Below are positions 49,555-58,664 of a stretch of 64,000 nt of DNA, piece after piece. The number at the start of each line of letters is the position of its first letter. Position 1 is the stretch's first letter. Under the pieces are notes generated by a model. The model was not told the origin of the DNA. It saw only the letters and a list, made by a program, of their open reading frames with translations, and ran no database searches. A program made the translations under genes and the position numbers. The stretch comes from CAZKWG01 sp964615375 (GTDB lineage Bacteria; Myxococcota_A; UBA796; CAZKWG01), in NCBI GenBank assembly GCA_964615375.1, contig CAZTOW010000005.1, positions 1 through 64,000 on the forward strand, in the 5' to 3' direction.

Positions 49555-52500
49555 CGTGCGAACCCTCCTGAACCGCTCTCTCGAACACCTCCATCATATC
49601 GGCGATGACGGCGTATGCCAGCTCTCGCGTCCCCAAATCGTACTTCTGAGCGAGCCTTCGGACCTCGGCGCTGAAATCAGCGACCCGGCCGGCGTCTTCC
49701 TGCCTCAGCATCGCAACGCCGCTCTGATCCCGACCCTCGGAGTCGAGCACCGAGACTCGGATCATGCGGAAGCTGCCTTTTCCATATCGTCCGCGCTCCA
49801 AGGCCAGCTCTTCGGCCGCGAGGTAGGTCCGGCAGAGCTCCATCGCACCCGCGGCGAAGCGGTTGGCTTCACTGTCACCCCAGAGTGGAGGAGCCTTGCC
49901 GATGACCATGGTGCCGATCCCCATGAGCCACTGGTTTCGATCCTGGGCGTTGTCCGGGTCCATTGCCCTAGTCAGGTCCACCCACTGCTGCACCCGTGTA
50001 GGGAGCTCAGGTGATTCGGCGAGCCGGTGCGCACGGGCGACGAGGACGGCGTAGAAGGACATCCCCTCCTCGTCCACCCGGAGGAGGTCGCGGAGCGTGC
50101 GTTCGATCCGTTGGAGGAGGACCCGGTCAGCGCCTTGTAGCTCGGCTAGCGCCTGGACGAGTCCGTCGGCGAAGCGCTCAGCCGCTCCGGGTTGGGACAT
50201 CTCCGGCTGGTCGAAGCTCTGGAAGTTCAACGCGATGGGTAGGTCGGTCCACAGCAGCCGAACCGGGTCCTTCGCGGACTTCACGGCGCTGCGTACGACC
50301 CGTGCGGGCTGACCCAATTCCTGGGTCTGCGCAGCATAGGGACTCAGACGCCGAATGACGGTGATGATACCTCTGACGACGTCGAAGAGGCCCTCGCCAC
50401 GACCCTTGCTCCGCTTCACGGCCAAGCGCTGCGCCAGAAGCGTCACAGCTTCGTCCGCGCCCCGGCTCCCGGTGGGAAGCTGCAATGTGATCAACTCCGG
50501 GACACGAAGCAGGCGCTGGATCAAGTCTTCAGACACCACCGGAACAAGCCCGCCGTCCTCGTAGAGGAACAGCCGGTCCTCGTTCAGCAGGTACCACGCG
50601 AAGATCAGAATGAGCGAAACGCCCGGACGAACGCCATAGGGTGGGGCGCGAAGCTCCTGCATCAGGTCTGCGAAGCTGAGTTGCTTCCCTGGTTTTCTGC
50701 CGATTAGCTGCTCCAGGTGTTCGAAGAGCTTCCGCAGCAACGGCTCGGATGGCTCGGTAAGCTGCCATTGACCTTCGACTTCTCGATGTAGGCGTGTAGC
50801 CGATAGCACCGAGCGGTACAGGCTGAGCTCGGGAGGATGGCCATCGATGCCTAGCTGTTCCTGGTCAGACGAGGTCAGCATGAGCTTCATCAGCGTGTGA
50901 CGCGCCGCTGCCGCCGCAGACGAGAGTTCCTCGCGATTGACCAGTTCATTCAGGATTTTGGGAGCTTGCTTGTAGACCTCGTCGAAGATAGCGGATGCTG
51001 CCGCCGAAGGGCGCCCTGCTACGGACCGAACCTCTCCGTTGTAGAACCAACGGACTCCACTGCCAGCGCGGTCACTTCCAAACGAGCGTGCTATGGCGCT
51101 GCTGAGGGCATCGGCTGCATTGTTTCGACGCACCTCCAGTTCACGCCTGGCGACAGGGTCGCCGTCGAGCTCGGGGGTGTTCTTGAGGGCGTGGTCGATG
51201 GCGAGCACATCAACCACGCCGTCTAGCAGAGCACCAACGGTGCCGGGAAGAGCCACAACCGTCGGGCGGGCACGACGAGGTGCCTTCTGCGCGGGCAGGC
51301 GAAGCTCGATATCGCGGAGTTGGTCCTCCCGATCTGGCAGGACCAAGAGTAGCGATCCGTCGCCAGCAGCGGGCCCATCGATGGGCGAGCCGACCTGATC
51401 AGGGCTCACGTAGCGGGCGTCAAGGAAGCGCAGTGTGCCCGTGTGATGGTAGTGCCGGGAGGCTACGACAGGAAATGCCGGATACAGTCGCTGAATCTGG
51501 GCCGCAAACCCTCCACCAGATCGCACCGTCTCGGCCGAGCGCTCGATGATCTGGTCGATGTCCAGGTCACTACCATCCCAGACCTGATAGCCCTGTTTGT
51601 ACTTTCGATATACGAGGAGCGATGCCTCCTTGAGGCGGTCCACCCTCCGACCCACCTTGTCGGCGCTCTCGGTGAGACCAAGGCTGAGCACCTCCTTGCT
51701 CGCGCTCAGGCCTGCTGCGTCGGCGGTCGCCGCCAACACCGCCAGCGCCTTCAGTATGCGCTCGTCGAGTGCCTCTGCGTCCTTGGGGAGGCGCGCGATG
51801 GCTTCCTCGGTTGCGGCCCAAATGCGCGCCCGTCCACCACCTCCTGCCCGCGCCGTAGTATTGTCCACCACATAGTCGTAGAGATGATCGAGACAGTATG
51901 GGCGCTCTTCCGTACGGTCGCCCGCATGCTTCAGATAGGACTGGAATCCGCCGGGCTCATTTGAGGCCAGGAACGAGAAGAGAGACCGCTCGTTTTGGCC
52001 GAGGCGGAGGCGAAACAGCGGTCCCACGCAGAGCGCGACAACGGGATTCAGTGGGAAGCAAGCTTCCAGGTGCTTCGCGCGCTCTGGGTCATCGCCTCGG
52101 GCGAGGCGGCTGACCGACTCAGCGCGTTCGTGAACTTGGTTCGCGCGGAACAGCGTCGTCTGACTGTAGCCTGCACGATGATCGATGGCCCGAGCCATGA
52201 GTTTGAGCAGGTGTGCGGGGGACTCAAGGAATGTAATTGTCTCGTATCGGCCCCGAACTTTGGCCCACTCGGCCTGAGCGACTGCAGGGAGGCTGCCGGC
52301 GTATTCTTCGAAGTCCTGGTGAAGGACCGTGAGCAGCGAGAGGCCGGGGCCGGGGACGCGTCCTGCGACCTCGGCGAGCTGCTGGAGGAGATAGATGTCC
52401 GTAGCTGATGGGTTCTGCGCGGCGTATTCGAGGAACTTCCCCATCTCGTCGATGAAGAGGACCACACCGACTGAACGTCGCCTCGCGGCTCGCACCTGTT

Positions 52501-53044
52501 CGGCGAACGCGGCCACGAGATCGACGATCCTGTTGGTATCGGACACGATCTCGCTAGACGCGGCGGCGGTCGAGAGCTGCTCTACTATAGGAGGTGCAGC
52601 CGACCTGGCCCAGAATCGCTCAGCGGCTTGAAGAACTCCCTTGAGCACGGCCGATCCCAGCGGAGATCGCGAGCCGGTGATCACGACGGGGACGAGATGC
52701 CCCTCCAGCTTAGACCAGGGCCTGATCGCATCGATCGCTCCCACCTTCCACTGCTGGGCGAGGAGCGTGCTGGCCGCGACATGCAACTTCTCCTCAGAGA
52801 GAAATGACGCCAGAAAAGTTAGGAATGAGGACTTCCCACTGCCGTAGGGGCCGACCAGCGACCAGGCCCGGTTGCCTCCAGGGGTCGCCAGGTCACGACA
52901 GATTCGCGTGGTCACCTCGCCAGCAAGCGGTGACACGATGTAGTCCGCGAGTAGCTCCACCCGGCCATAGTCCAGCTCTAGGCTCGCCGACCTACGAAAG
53001 CGGGCAGCGACCGAGACGAATTCAGTTGCGGGCACAGTGGACAT
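49547..53044 (-). CDS. sspC: SspC-like P-loop ATPase
   Basis: The start ATG shares one base with the sspB stop (TGATG); 1165 residues. A P-loop is at residues 65-73 (GPYGSGKSS), and Walker B is VVLFIDEMGKF near 190. The remainder is helical and contains a winged-helix-like segment (SKEVLSLGLTESADKVGRRV) in the middle. Size and position fit SspC, the ATPase that works with SspB and SspD in single-stranded PT modification. Confidence 0.8.
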   Translation of the reverse strand: MSTVPATEFVSVAARFRRSASLELDYGRVELLADYIVSPLAGEVTTRICRDLATPGGNRAWSLVGPYGSGKSSFLTFLASFLSEEKLHVAASTLLAQQWKVGAIDAIRPWSKLEGHLVPVVITGSRSPLGSAVLKGVLQAAERFWARSAAPPIVEQLSTAAASSEIVSDTNRIVDLVAAFAEQVRAARRRSVGVVLFIDEMGKFLEYAAQNPSATDIYLLQQLAEVAGRVPGPGLSLLTVLHQDFEEYAGSLPAVAQAEWAKVRGRYETITFLESPAHLLKLMARAIDHRAGYSQTTLFRANQVHERAESVSRLARGDDPERAKHLEACFPLNPVVALCVGPLFRLRLGQNERSLFSFLASNEPGGFQSYLKHAGDRTEERPYCLDHLYDYVVDNTTARAGGGGRARIWAATEEAIARLPKDAEALDERILKALAVLAATADAAGLSASKEVLSLGLTESADKVGRRVDRLKEASLLVYRKYKQGYQVWDGSDLDIDQIIERSAETVRSGGGFAAQIQRLYPAFPVVASRHYHHTGTLRFLDARYVSPDQVGSPIDGPAAGDGSLLLVLPDREDQLRDIELRLPAQKAPRRARPTVVALPGTVGALLDGVVDVLAIDHALKNTPELDGDPVARRELEVRRNNAADALSSAIARSFGSDRAGSGVRWFYNGEVRSVAGRPSAAASAIFDEVYKQAPKILNELVNREELSSAAAAARHTLMKLMLTSSDQEQLGIDGHPPELSLYRSVLSATRLHREVEGQWQLTEPSEPLLRKLFEHLEQLIGRKPGKQLSFADLMQELRAPPYGVRPGVSLILIFAWYLLNEDRLFLYEDGGLVPVVSEDLIQRLLRVPELITLQLPTGSRGADEAVTLLAQRLAVKRSKGRGEGLFDVVRGIITVIRRLSPYAAQTQELGQPARVVRSAVKSAKDPVRLLWTDLPIALNFQSFDQPEMSQPGAAERFADGLVQALAELQGADRVLLQRIERTLRDLLRVDEEGMSFYAVLVARAHRLAESPELPTRVQQWVDLTRAMDPDNAQDRNQWLMGIGTMVIGKAPPLWGDSEANRFAAGAMELCRTYLAAEELALERGRYGKGSFRMIRVSVLDSEGRDQSGVAMLRQEDAGRVADFSAEVRRLAQKYDLGTRELAYAVIADMMEVFERAVQEGSHDE

Positions 53045-53991
53045 CAGGCGGCCTCCGTGTCCGGCGTGCGCTGGTAGTGGTCGTCAAGCGCGGTAGTCCA
53101 GTTCGGTAACTCCGAAGTCACCAGGACCTGCCGCAGACCTGCGGTTTCGTCAAAGCGCAGGTACGCTTGCCCTTGTTGCACGGCGAGATGAAGTCGATCC
53201 ATCAAGGCCGCTTCGGTCAGGCGAAAGACGCGGCCTGGCGAGCCCATGCCATAGAGCAGTTCGTCAAAGGAGATGGCCCGATCCTTGCCGTCGGCCTTAC
53301 GGGCACACCAGTCGAGTAACGCGCCCCTGAAGATGCCATTGGGCAGGGTCGGGTGAGAGGCGAGCGGCGCGACGAACGTGCTTCGCTGCCCTTCCACGGG
53401 GCGGACAAGCCCAAGTGCCATCAGCGGGCTGTTGATGGTGTCTTCGGCGTCTTCGCCTCGCTCGCCACGCGCTCGGGTGTAGCACCGGATCAGCACGTCC
53501 ACGTCGCGCTTGATGGTCGATTCTGGGACGGCGCGCCCACCATCGGCGGCATGAGCGATCTCGCGCAGCTCACCCTCCAGCTCCTCCTTTGTGAAACTCC
53601 CAGGTTTCTGTCTGGAGAACAGCCACCAGAACGACGTCGCACTCTCAGGGTCGCGGGTTAGCAGCCAGTGGAGGAGCCAGATGGTGCCCACCTCATCCAT
53701 GAAGGGATCCCAGCCATCAGGCCCGAGCAGGGCGTCCCCCAGAGCCGTCGGCGCCAGATCCCGGCCCCGAGTCTCTGGTCGCGCGTCCCAGAGGCCGCAG
53801 ACCACCCCCCAGTGCCGGATGGACCTCACCATGTTCTTGCCCACGCCGAGGTCCGTCATGGCGCCCTCCTGGCTGAACACGGCTGCGTCGCGCTTCAGCG
53901 CGTCATAGCCCTTCTTCAGCCATGCGTACCTCAGTGGGAAGGACTCATGACCAGAGAAACTCGGTTTTTTTACGACGGGTAGCCTCAGCAT
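53044..53991 (-). CDS. sspB: SspB-like DUF4007 protein
   Basis: ATG 53991 gives 315 residues beginning MLRLPVVKKPSFSGHESFPL, which continues RYAWLKKGYDAL. With LGVGKNMVRSIRHWGV this is the DUF4007 signature. In the Ssp system DUF4007 SspB is the nickase that opens the backbone for sulfur insertion. It overlaps sspC at the stop/start, and the frame is open to 54048, but the family N-terminus supports 53991. No strong ribosome site is visible. Confidence 0.82.
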   Translation of the reverse strand: MLRLPVVKKPSFSGHESFPLRYAWLKKGYDALKRDAAVFSQEGAMTDLGVGKNMVRSIRHWGVVCGLWDARPETRGRDLAPTALGDALLGPDGWDPFMDEVGTIWLLHWLLTRDPESATSFWWLFSRQKPGSFTKEELEGELREIAHAADGGRAVPESTIKRDVDVLIRCYTRARGERGEDAEDTINSPLMALGLVRPVEGQRSTFVAPLASHPTLPNGIFRGALLDWCARKADGKDRAISFDELLYGMGSPGRVFRLTEAALMDRLHLAVQQGQAYLRFDETAGLRQVLVTSELPNWTTALDDHYQRTPDTEAA

Positions 53992-54115
53992 GCGGAACGA
54001 CGATCTCGAAGAGAAGTGGAGCCCCTGGGATAACCGCTCTCCAGCCAAGAGGCAGCACCGTCGCGGCTATCCACCGCCGCACGGCCTGGCTGTGGCGGTC
54101 CCTAAGCCGCGCCGA

Positions 54116-54673
54116 TCACTCCCTAGCGAGCCGGCGCAGCACGCGAGTCAGGTCCAGGCGAGTCTCCATCAGCTTGTCGCGTCGCGCGGGTGTACCGGCC
54201 TCAACCTCAAGAATGGCCCAGGCGGTGAGGAACGCCTCAGCAGCCGGCTGGAGGAGGTTCGACCCGTCCGAGCGTAGAAGCAGCTCCGCGGCAGCATGGT
54301 CTGCGTTGACGATGACCTCGACGTCGCACCCGCAAACAACGACCCGCAGGAGGTCGTCGCCCCCCCGTCGCAGGGCCACCCGCACGCGCTGGCCGCTGTT
54401 AACAGCAGTGGGCAGGAGACTGTCAGGTCCTAGCGGGTGGACGCCCGAGGGTGCGAGGTCGATCGGGGGTGGGGAGGGGCCAATCGCTGGTCCAGACTTG
54501 AGGAGCGTGATCGCCCGTTTGATTTCGGCGCGAGCCTCGCGCATCTTTCGGCTATCTTCCGGGAGAACTTCCAGCAGCCGTTCGAGCTGGCCACGTTCGC
54601 CTGTGGCCAGGGCGCTTCGGACTTCTCCCAGCAGATTCTTCCGCTTCTCCGTGTCGGTAGGCATGGCCGCCAT
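54116..54673 (-). CDS. Small component of candidate SspFGH-like module, 185 aa
   Basis: Starts 17 bases after the GHKL ATPase stop (ATG 54673 or 54664). The N-terminal half is helical and charged (RSALATGERGQLERLLEVLP, EDSRKMREARAEIKRAITLL); a Pro-rich linker is followed by strands (QRVRVALRRGGDDLLRVVVC) and a C-terminal helix. No known motif. It sits between the ATPase and sspB and is part of the same transcription unit, so it is likely a subunit of the helicase/ATPase module. Confidence 0.65.
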   Translation of the reverse strand: MAAMPTDTEKRKNLLGEVRSALATGERGQLERLLEVLPEDSRKMREARAEIKRAITLLKSGPAIGPSPPPIDLAPSGVHPLGPDSLLPTAVNSGQRVRVALRRGGDDLLRVVVCGCDVEVIVNADHAAAELLLRSDGSNLLQPAAEAFLTAWAILEVEAGTPARRDKLMETRLDLTRVLRRLARE

Positions 54674-54690
54674 CTCAGAAGTTCCCGGGC

Positions 54691-56490
54691 TCAGTCATCC
54701 CGGAAGAACTGGCGCGCCACCCGGCCCCAGTCCTGCCGAGCATCCTGGGCCTTCTCTTTCCTGGGCCCGTCCGTCAACTCATCCTCGTAGCGGGCCCACG
54801 CCTCTAGCAGGAGCTTTAGGCCCTCATATGAACGTCGGAGTCGCTGCCGCAGCTTCTCGACGTCTGCCTCCCCATCAGAGTGCTCTAAGACGGTGACGAG
54901 CTTGTCGTAGGCCGGATGGTTGGTGTTCAGGCCGATCAGCAGCGCGCCACCTCTCTTGCGGACCGTGAAGAACTCGGGACCCTGGATGTCAAGGGGTTGG
55001 AAGTCGAATTTCAGTCGATGATCGACGATGCCCTCGGCTCGCGACCTAGCCTCGTCAGGGTCGACACCTTGGTCCATCAGCTCCTGCTTGATGGCCTCCT
55101 TACGCTGCTCAGGCGGAAGAGCCTCGTCCTTGTCGCTCTCGCCGACGTGTCCTTCTTGCTTTCTTTTCTCAATGGCCTTTGTCCCCAGCACTTCAGCTGA
55201 GCCCGGTTCGTGGCGGGTCTTCGTCCGGCCGCCTGCTGTCTGCGCCTTAAGGGTCGCCCTGATAGTGCTCAGATTGGACTCGATGGACTGCTTGACGTGC
55301 AGCAACAGCAGGCGAGCGTCACGGTCCTCCGTCCATGCCGTGATCAGCTCCTGCTCGGTGGTGTGGCCCTCGCGCTCCGCGAGCTGAACTGTTGTGAGCG
55401 TAGCGAACTCGGCAAGCGCTCTGGCGCTTTGTTTGTTGTTTGTCACACCGAATAGTTCGTCGAGGGTCGGAGGAAATTCCACCTCGACGCCCCACCAGCG
55501 CTCGACAGGGTCATACCCATTGCACCACGCTGTCTGGAGCTCCAGCTCCCGATCAGCGCGAATGACAGATACTCCCATGTTATTGCTCGCGTGGCGTCCA
55601 TGTTCTGCGGCGCCTGGGTTGTGGCCAGCCCTTGCTTCTGGTTTTGCGATAGAATATCGAATTGTCACGGTATGGGTCGTGCCATTACCATCCTTGTATG
55701 TCATCTCAGCCGGCTGACCGAATGCCGCGAACATCGGCGAGTTGGTCCACGGCTGCGGGCAGGAGGTGTTGGACATCAAGTACATTGGGTCATTCGGGAC
55801 GGCTTGATCATCGATGTGGGGCAGCAGTTGGCCTTCCTCGAAGGCCGCCATGCGGATCCTCACCTTGCCGCTGCTGAGAAGGCGCCGGTAGATCCGACCT
55901 ACGGTGTATTCGGAGTTCTTGAAAATCGCGAGTGCCGTCTTCCAGTCGCACCGGTCCAGGTGGCTCCAGACCACAATTGTCCCGGAAGAACTCGCCCTCA
56001 TCGTGGTGCTACGAGCCAGATAGTCTTGTGGCGGACGCTTTGGCTGAGGCACCGGCACCTCTCGCATATGGCCCGTCCGAATCTCATTCAGGTCCAGGTA
56101 CGAGTACAGCGCGTTGGCGACACCGTTTGTCCAGGACCAGACTTCGACCCGTTTTGCCTGGGACATGGAGGAATTCGGGAGTCCCATCCCAAATCGACCG
56201 ATGCCGGTTCTATCTTCGAGGCGGGTACCGTTGCCGAACTGTAGCGCCTGCCGCAGATTGGTCAGGTCCATCCCATGTCCGTTGTCGATGACGGCGATCT
56301 CGTGAACCCGTCGCCGTGAACGCTGCTGGACGAGCTCCTGTTGCTCCTTGCAGAGGATCTCGATTACGGAGGCTTCAGCTTGGACGGCGTTGTCCACTAG
56401 CTCTGCGATGGCATACGCGGCGTTCTTGTAGCCACTGTCGCGTAAGGCGGTGACGATGAGGTGGGGTGGTACGATTTCATATTGGTTCAC
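54691..56490 (-). CDS. GHKL/MORC-type ATPase of the PT island
   Basis: The ATG overlaps the helicase stop (ATGA). The 599-residue protein has a complete GHKL nucleotide site: N-box IAELVDNAVQAEA (residues 28-40), G1 VIDNGHGMD, G2 TGIGRFGMGLPNSS. The central part has a transducer-like region (FNEKS-type segment absent), and the C-terminal third is charged helical (GHVGESDKDEALPPEQRKEA) with a final domain of about 100 residues. GHKL ATPases of this kind clamp or remodel DNA. With the helicase upstream and the small protein downstream it makes a three-gene unit in front of sspBCD. Confidence 0.82.
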   Translation of the reverse strand: MNQYEIVPPHLIVTALRDSGYKNAAYAIAELVDNAVQAEASVIEILCKEQQELVQQRSRRRVHEIAVIDNGHGMDLTNLRQALQFGNGTRLEDRTGIGRFGMGLPNSSMSQAKRVEVWSWTNGVANALYSYLDLNEIRTGHMREVPVPQPKRPPQDYLARSTTMRASSSGTIVVWSHLDRCDWKTALAIFKNSEYTVGRIYRRLLSSGKVRIRMAAFEEGQLLPHIDDQAVPNDPMYLMSNTSCPQPWTNSPMFAAFGQPAEMTYKDGNGTTHTVTIRYSIAKPEARAGHNPGAAEHGRHASNNMGVSVIRADRELELQTAWCNGYDPVERWWGVEVEFPPTLDELFGVTNNKQSARALAEFATLTTVQLAEREGHTTEQELITAWTEDRDARLLLLHVKQSIESNLSTIRATLKAQTAGGRTKTRHEPGSAEVLGTKAIEKRKQEGHVGESDKDEALPPEQRKEAIKQELMDQGVDPDEARSRAEGIVDHRLKFDFQPLDIQGPEFFTVRKRGGALLIGLNTNHPAYDKLVTVLEHSDGEADVEKLRQRLRRSYEGLKLLLEAWARYEDELTDGPRKEKAQDARQDWGRVARQFFRDD

Positions 56491-58091
56491 CAGACGTCCT
56501 CCCAGTTCGTGAATGCCTGACTCATGTCGCCGAAGCCTTGCAGTGATGTGTCGACGACTGTAACGATTTCGGCTGCTGCGTTGCCGCCAGCCCGAGTACC
56601 GCGTGTGGCGCGCCCTACCATCTGGCTGAACAAGACCAGGGACTTCGTTGGCCGAGCGATCAGGGCTGCGCTAGTCTTCGGTGCATCGAAGCCTGTCGTA
56701 AGAACCCCAAAGTTGGTCAGCACCCGTGTCTCGTCCTGTACTGCCCTGTACCAGGCGATCGACTCAGTCCTGTCCGCGTGACTGCTTCTTGACGTAACGC
56801 TGCGTGCAGCGAGTCCGCGAGCTTGTAGCACGGCTGCGAGGAGCTCGGCGTGATCTACCGTTGTGGCAAACACGAGAATTCGTCGATGCCGAGCGCCAAG
56901 GCGCTCGACTTCTACAGCGATGCGAAGGTTCCGCATCTCGTCGTCGGCCAGTTTCTCCAGGATCGACTCAGGGACGTCGAGGTCCTGCGCCAAGGCGCGT
57001 TGATCCGCCTGAGTGAGTCTGGCGCAGTGATGCAGCAGCGGGACAAAACTCGGCCTCGCCAGATAGCCCTCCGAGATGAGGTACTCCACGGGGTTCGGAT
57101 ACCCCGACACCTGCAGCGAGACCTTCTGTCGCGCGAAGTAGTCCGCCAACTCCTCGTCTGCCGTCATGTCGTTCCAGGTTCGTCCGGGAGTTGCGGTTAG
57201 TCCCACTAGTCTGGAATCGGGGCGCCGTGCCTTGAAGGTGTCTAAGACCAGTCGATAGGTGGGCGCAATCGCCTGGTGGGCTTCGTCCATAACGATCAAC
57301 GAGGTTTTGTCTCCTGCCCATGCTGCCCAGGTCCCCGTGTTGATCTGGCGACGGTGAGCAGTCGCGAGACTGGCAATAACGAGACCGTCCGTGGCTGAGC
57401 GTGGGTCGAAGTCGCGCCCTCCCCAGGCGCGATAAACCTTCAGAGGGCGGTTGCCGATCGCCTTCCAGGCCCTTGTGAACTCGTCATCAGCTTGATCGCA
57501 GAGTTCCTCAGTTGTGGCGAACCAGAATGCCAGAGTGGGCTCACGCTCACGGAGGTGCTCTGCGACTAGGTTCATTGCCGTGCGCGTCTTTCCTGAGCCA
57601 GTTGGCATGTGCAGTACGGCGCGGTGAGGTGACTGGCTGAGGGCCTGCCGAAGATCGCGAAGCGCCACTCGTTGGTGATCGAATAGCCCATAGCCTACTG
57701 CGATCTCTGTCTCAGCGGGCGCCTTTTCCTCTGGCATGGTCGCGACGTAGGGGAGTTGGAAGAAGGCCAGCAGCTGAAGGAGGCGATCAGACCCGGGCCT
57801 GATCTGCATGGAGCGCAGAACGTCAAAGCTGTCGCTCCCGCCTTCAACTGATAGTTGAAAGCGGAGTTCGTCGGCCTCGCTGCGGTGCAGCAGGTCTATG
57901 AGCAGCGTCCGAGTGCGTCGATCTTCGAGCAGACCCTGAGGCGTCCGTAGCCTCAGCAGGAGGGCGCGCAGCTCCGACATGCGCACGTTACCTGGGTCCA
58001 GCGCCTGGAGCAGTCTGACTGCTGGGGTGCCAAGTAGATCCTGCAACAGGCTTGTGTCGGCGCGGGTCAGCAGATTCTGAAAGGGGAGCAT
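56487..58091 (-). CDS. SF2 DEAD/DEAH-type helicase of the PT island
   Basis: First gene of the leftward operon; 534 residues. Helicase motifs are in order: FDHQRVALRDLRQAL (Q-like), I MPTGSGKTRTA, II IVMDEAHQA, III GLTATPGRTW, V TTGFDAPKTSA, VI SQMVGRATRGTRAG. The N-terminal 120 residues are helical and specific. Its operon is helicase, GHKL ATPase, small protein, sspB, sspC, sspD and sspE, suggesting a second, unmodified-DNA-targeting effector (SspFGH-like) coupled to the same modification genes. Individual F/G/H letters cannot be assigned from sequence alone. Confidence 0.85.
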   Translation of the reverse strand: MLPFQNLLTRADTSLLQDLLGTPAVRLLQALDPGNVRMSELRALLLRLRTPQGLLEDRRTRTLLIDLLHRSEADELRFQLSVEGGSDSFDVLRSMQIRPGSDRLLQLLAFFQLPYVATMPEEKAPAETEIAVGYGLFDHQRVALRDLRQALSQSPHRAVLHMPTGSGKTRTAMNLVAEHLREREPTLAFWFATTEELCDQADDEFTRAWKAIGNRPLKVYRAWGGRDFDPRSATDGLVIASLATAHRRQINTGTWAAWAGDKTSLIVMDEAHQAIAPTYRLVLDTFKARRPDSRLVGLTATPGRTWNDMTADEELADYFARQKVSLQVSGYPNPVEYLISEGYLARPSFVPLLHHCARLTQADQRALAQDLDVPESILEKLADDEMRNLRIAVEVERLGARHRRILVFATTVDHAELLAAVLQARGLAARSVTSRSSHADRTESIAWYRAVQDETRVLTNFGVLTTGFDAPKTSAALIARPTKSLVLFSQMVGRATRGTRAGGNAAAEIVTVVDTSLQGFGDMSQAFTNWEDVW

Positions 58092-58664
58092 CTCGCGAAA
58101 GCACCAGGACCGCAGGTGGAGTTGAATTATACAAGGCGAGACGGGTTGAATGGCCTTGTGGGACCTACGGTCGTTAAAGTGACCGGCGAAGTTTACATAA
58201 GGCGCGCGGATGCGTCAGGGTGAGCCACACCTTCCGGTCTTGCCGTGGCGCGGATGGCTCAGCGCGGGGGCGCGCTTGGCCCTCGCGTTCGCAGTTTCTT
58301 GTTGGCCGCTGTGCTGGTCTAGTACCCCGGCTCGGTCCCCACCCCATCCCCGGCCAGTCCCCGGCCCACCGGGGACCAGATTCCCTGCCTCCACCGCACC
58401 CCTTCGACCGAAGTCCCCGGCGTCCCCGGCTCCCCGCGCCGCCCATGCGCTTGAGGCCCAGGAAGAAATTCGCGATCTCGCCCCCGCCCGTCCTCGGCCC
58501 GAGATCCACGCGATCCGCTCTCCCCCTCCAAGCGCACCCGCCGCGCCGCCAGCCGGGGACTCCGGGGACCTCCGTCGATCCCCCGCCTCCACCCACGACA
58601 ACCCGGTCCCCGGCGCTCCGGGGACCAGCCGGGGTTCGCACCCCAGCTCCGGGGACGCCCACGC
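58092..58664. other. 573-bp interval between PT operon and DUF927 gene
   Basis: 58092-58200 should hold the promoter of the leftward PT operon; it is comparatively AT-rich (ATTATACAAG, GTTAAAGTG), but no hexamer pair stands out. From about 58318 to 58655 the sequence is packed with CCCCGG/CCGGGG words (separate entry). No gene is supported, although a minus frame passes through it from 59385. Confidence 0.45.
58318..58655. repeat. Cluster of GTCCCCGG/CCGGGGAC words
   Basis: About a dozen copies of CCCCGG or its complement CCGGGG fall in 340 bases, most in the longer forms GTCCCCGG or CCGGGGAC. Complementary copies can pair with each other, so the segment can form many alternative hairpins. 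It follows immediately after the broken DUF927 gene on its strand and may act in termination, replication initiation or as a repeat element. Confidence 0.55.
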
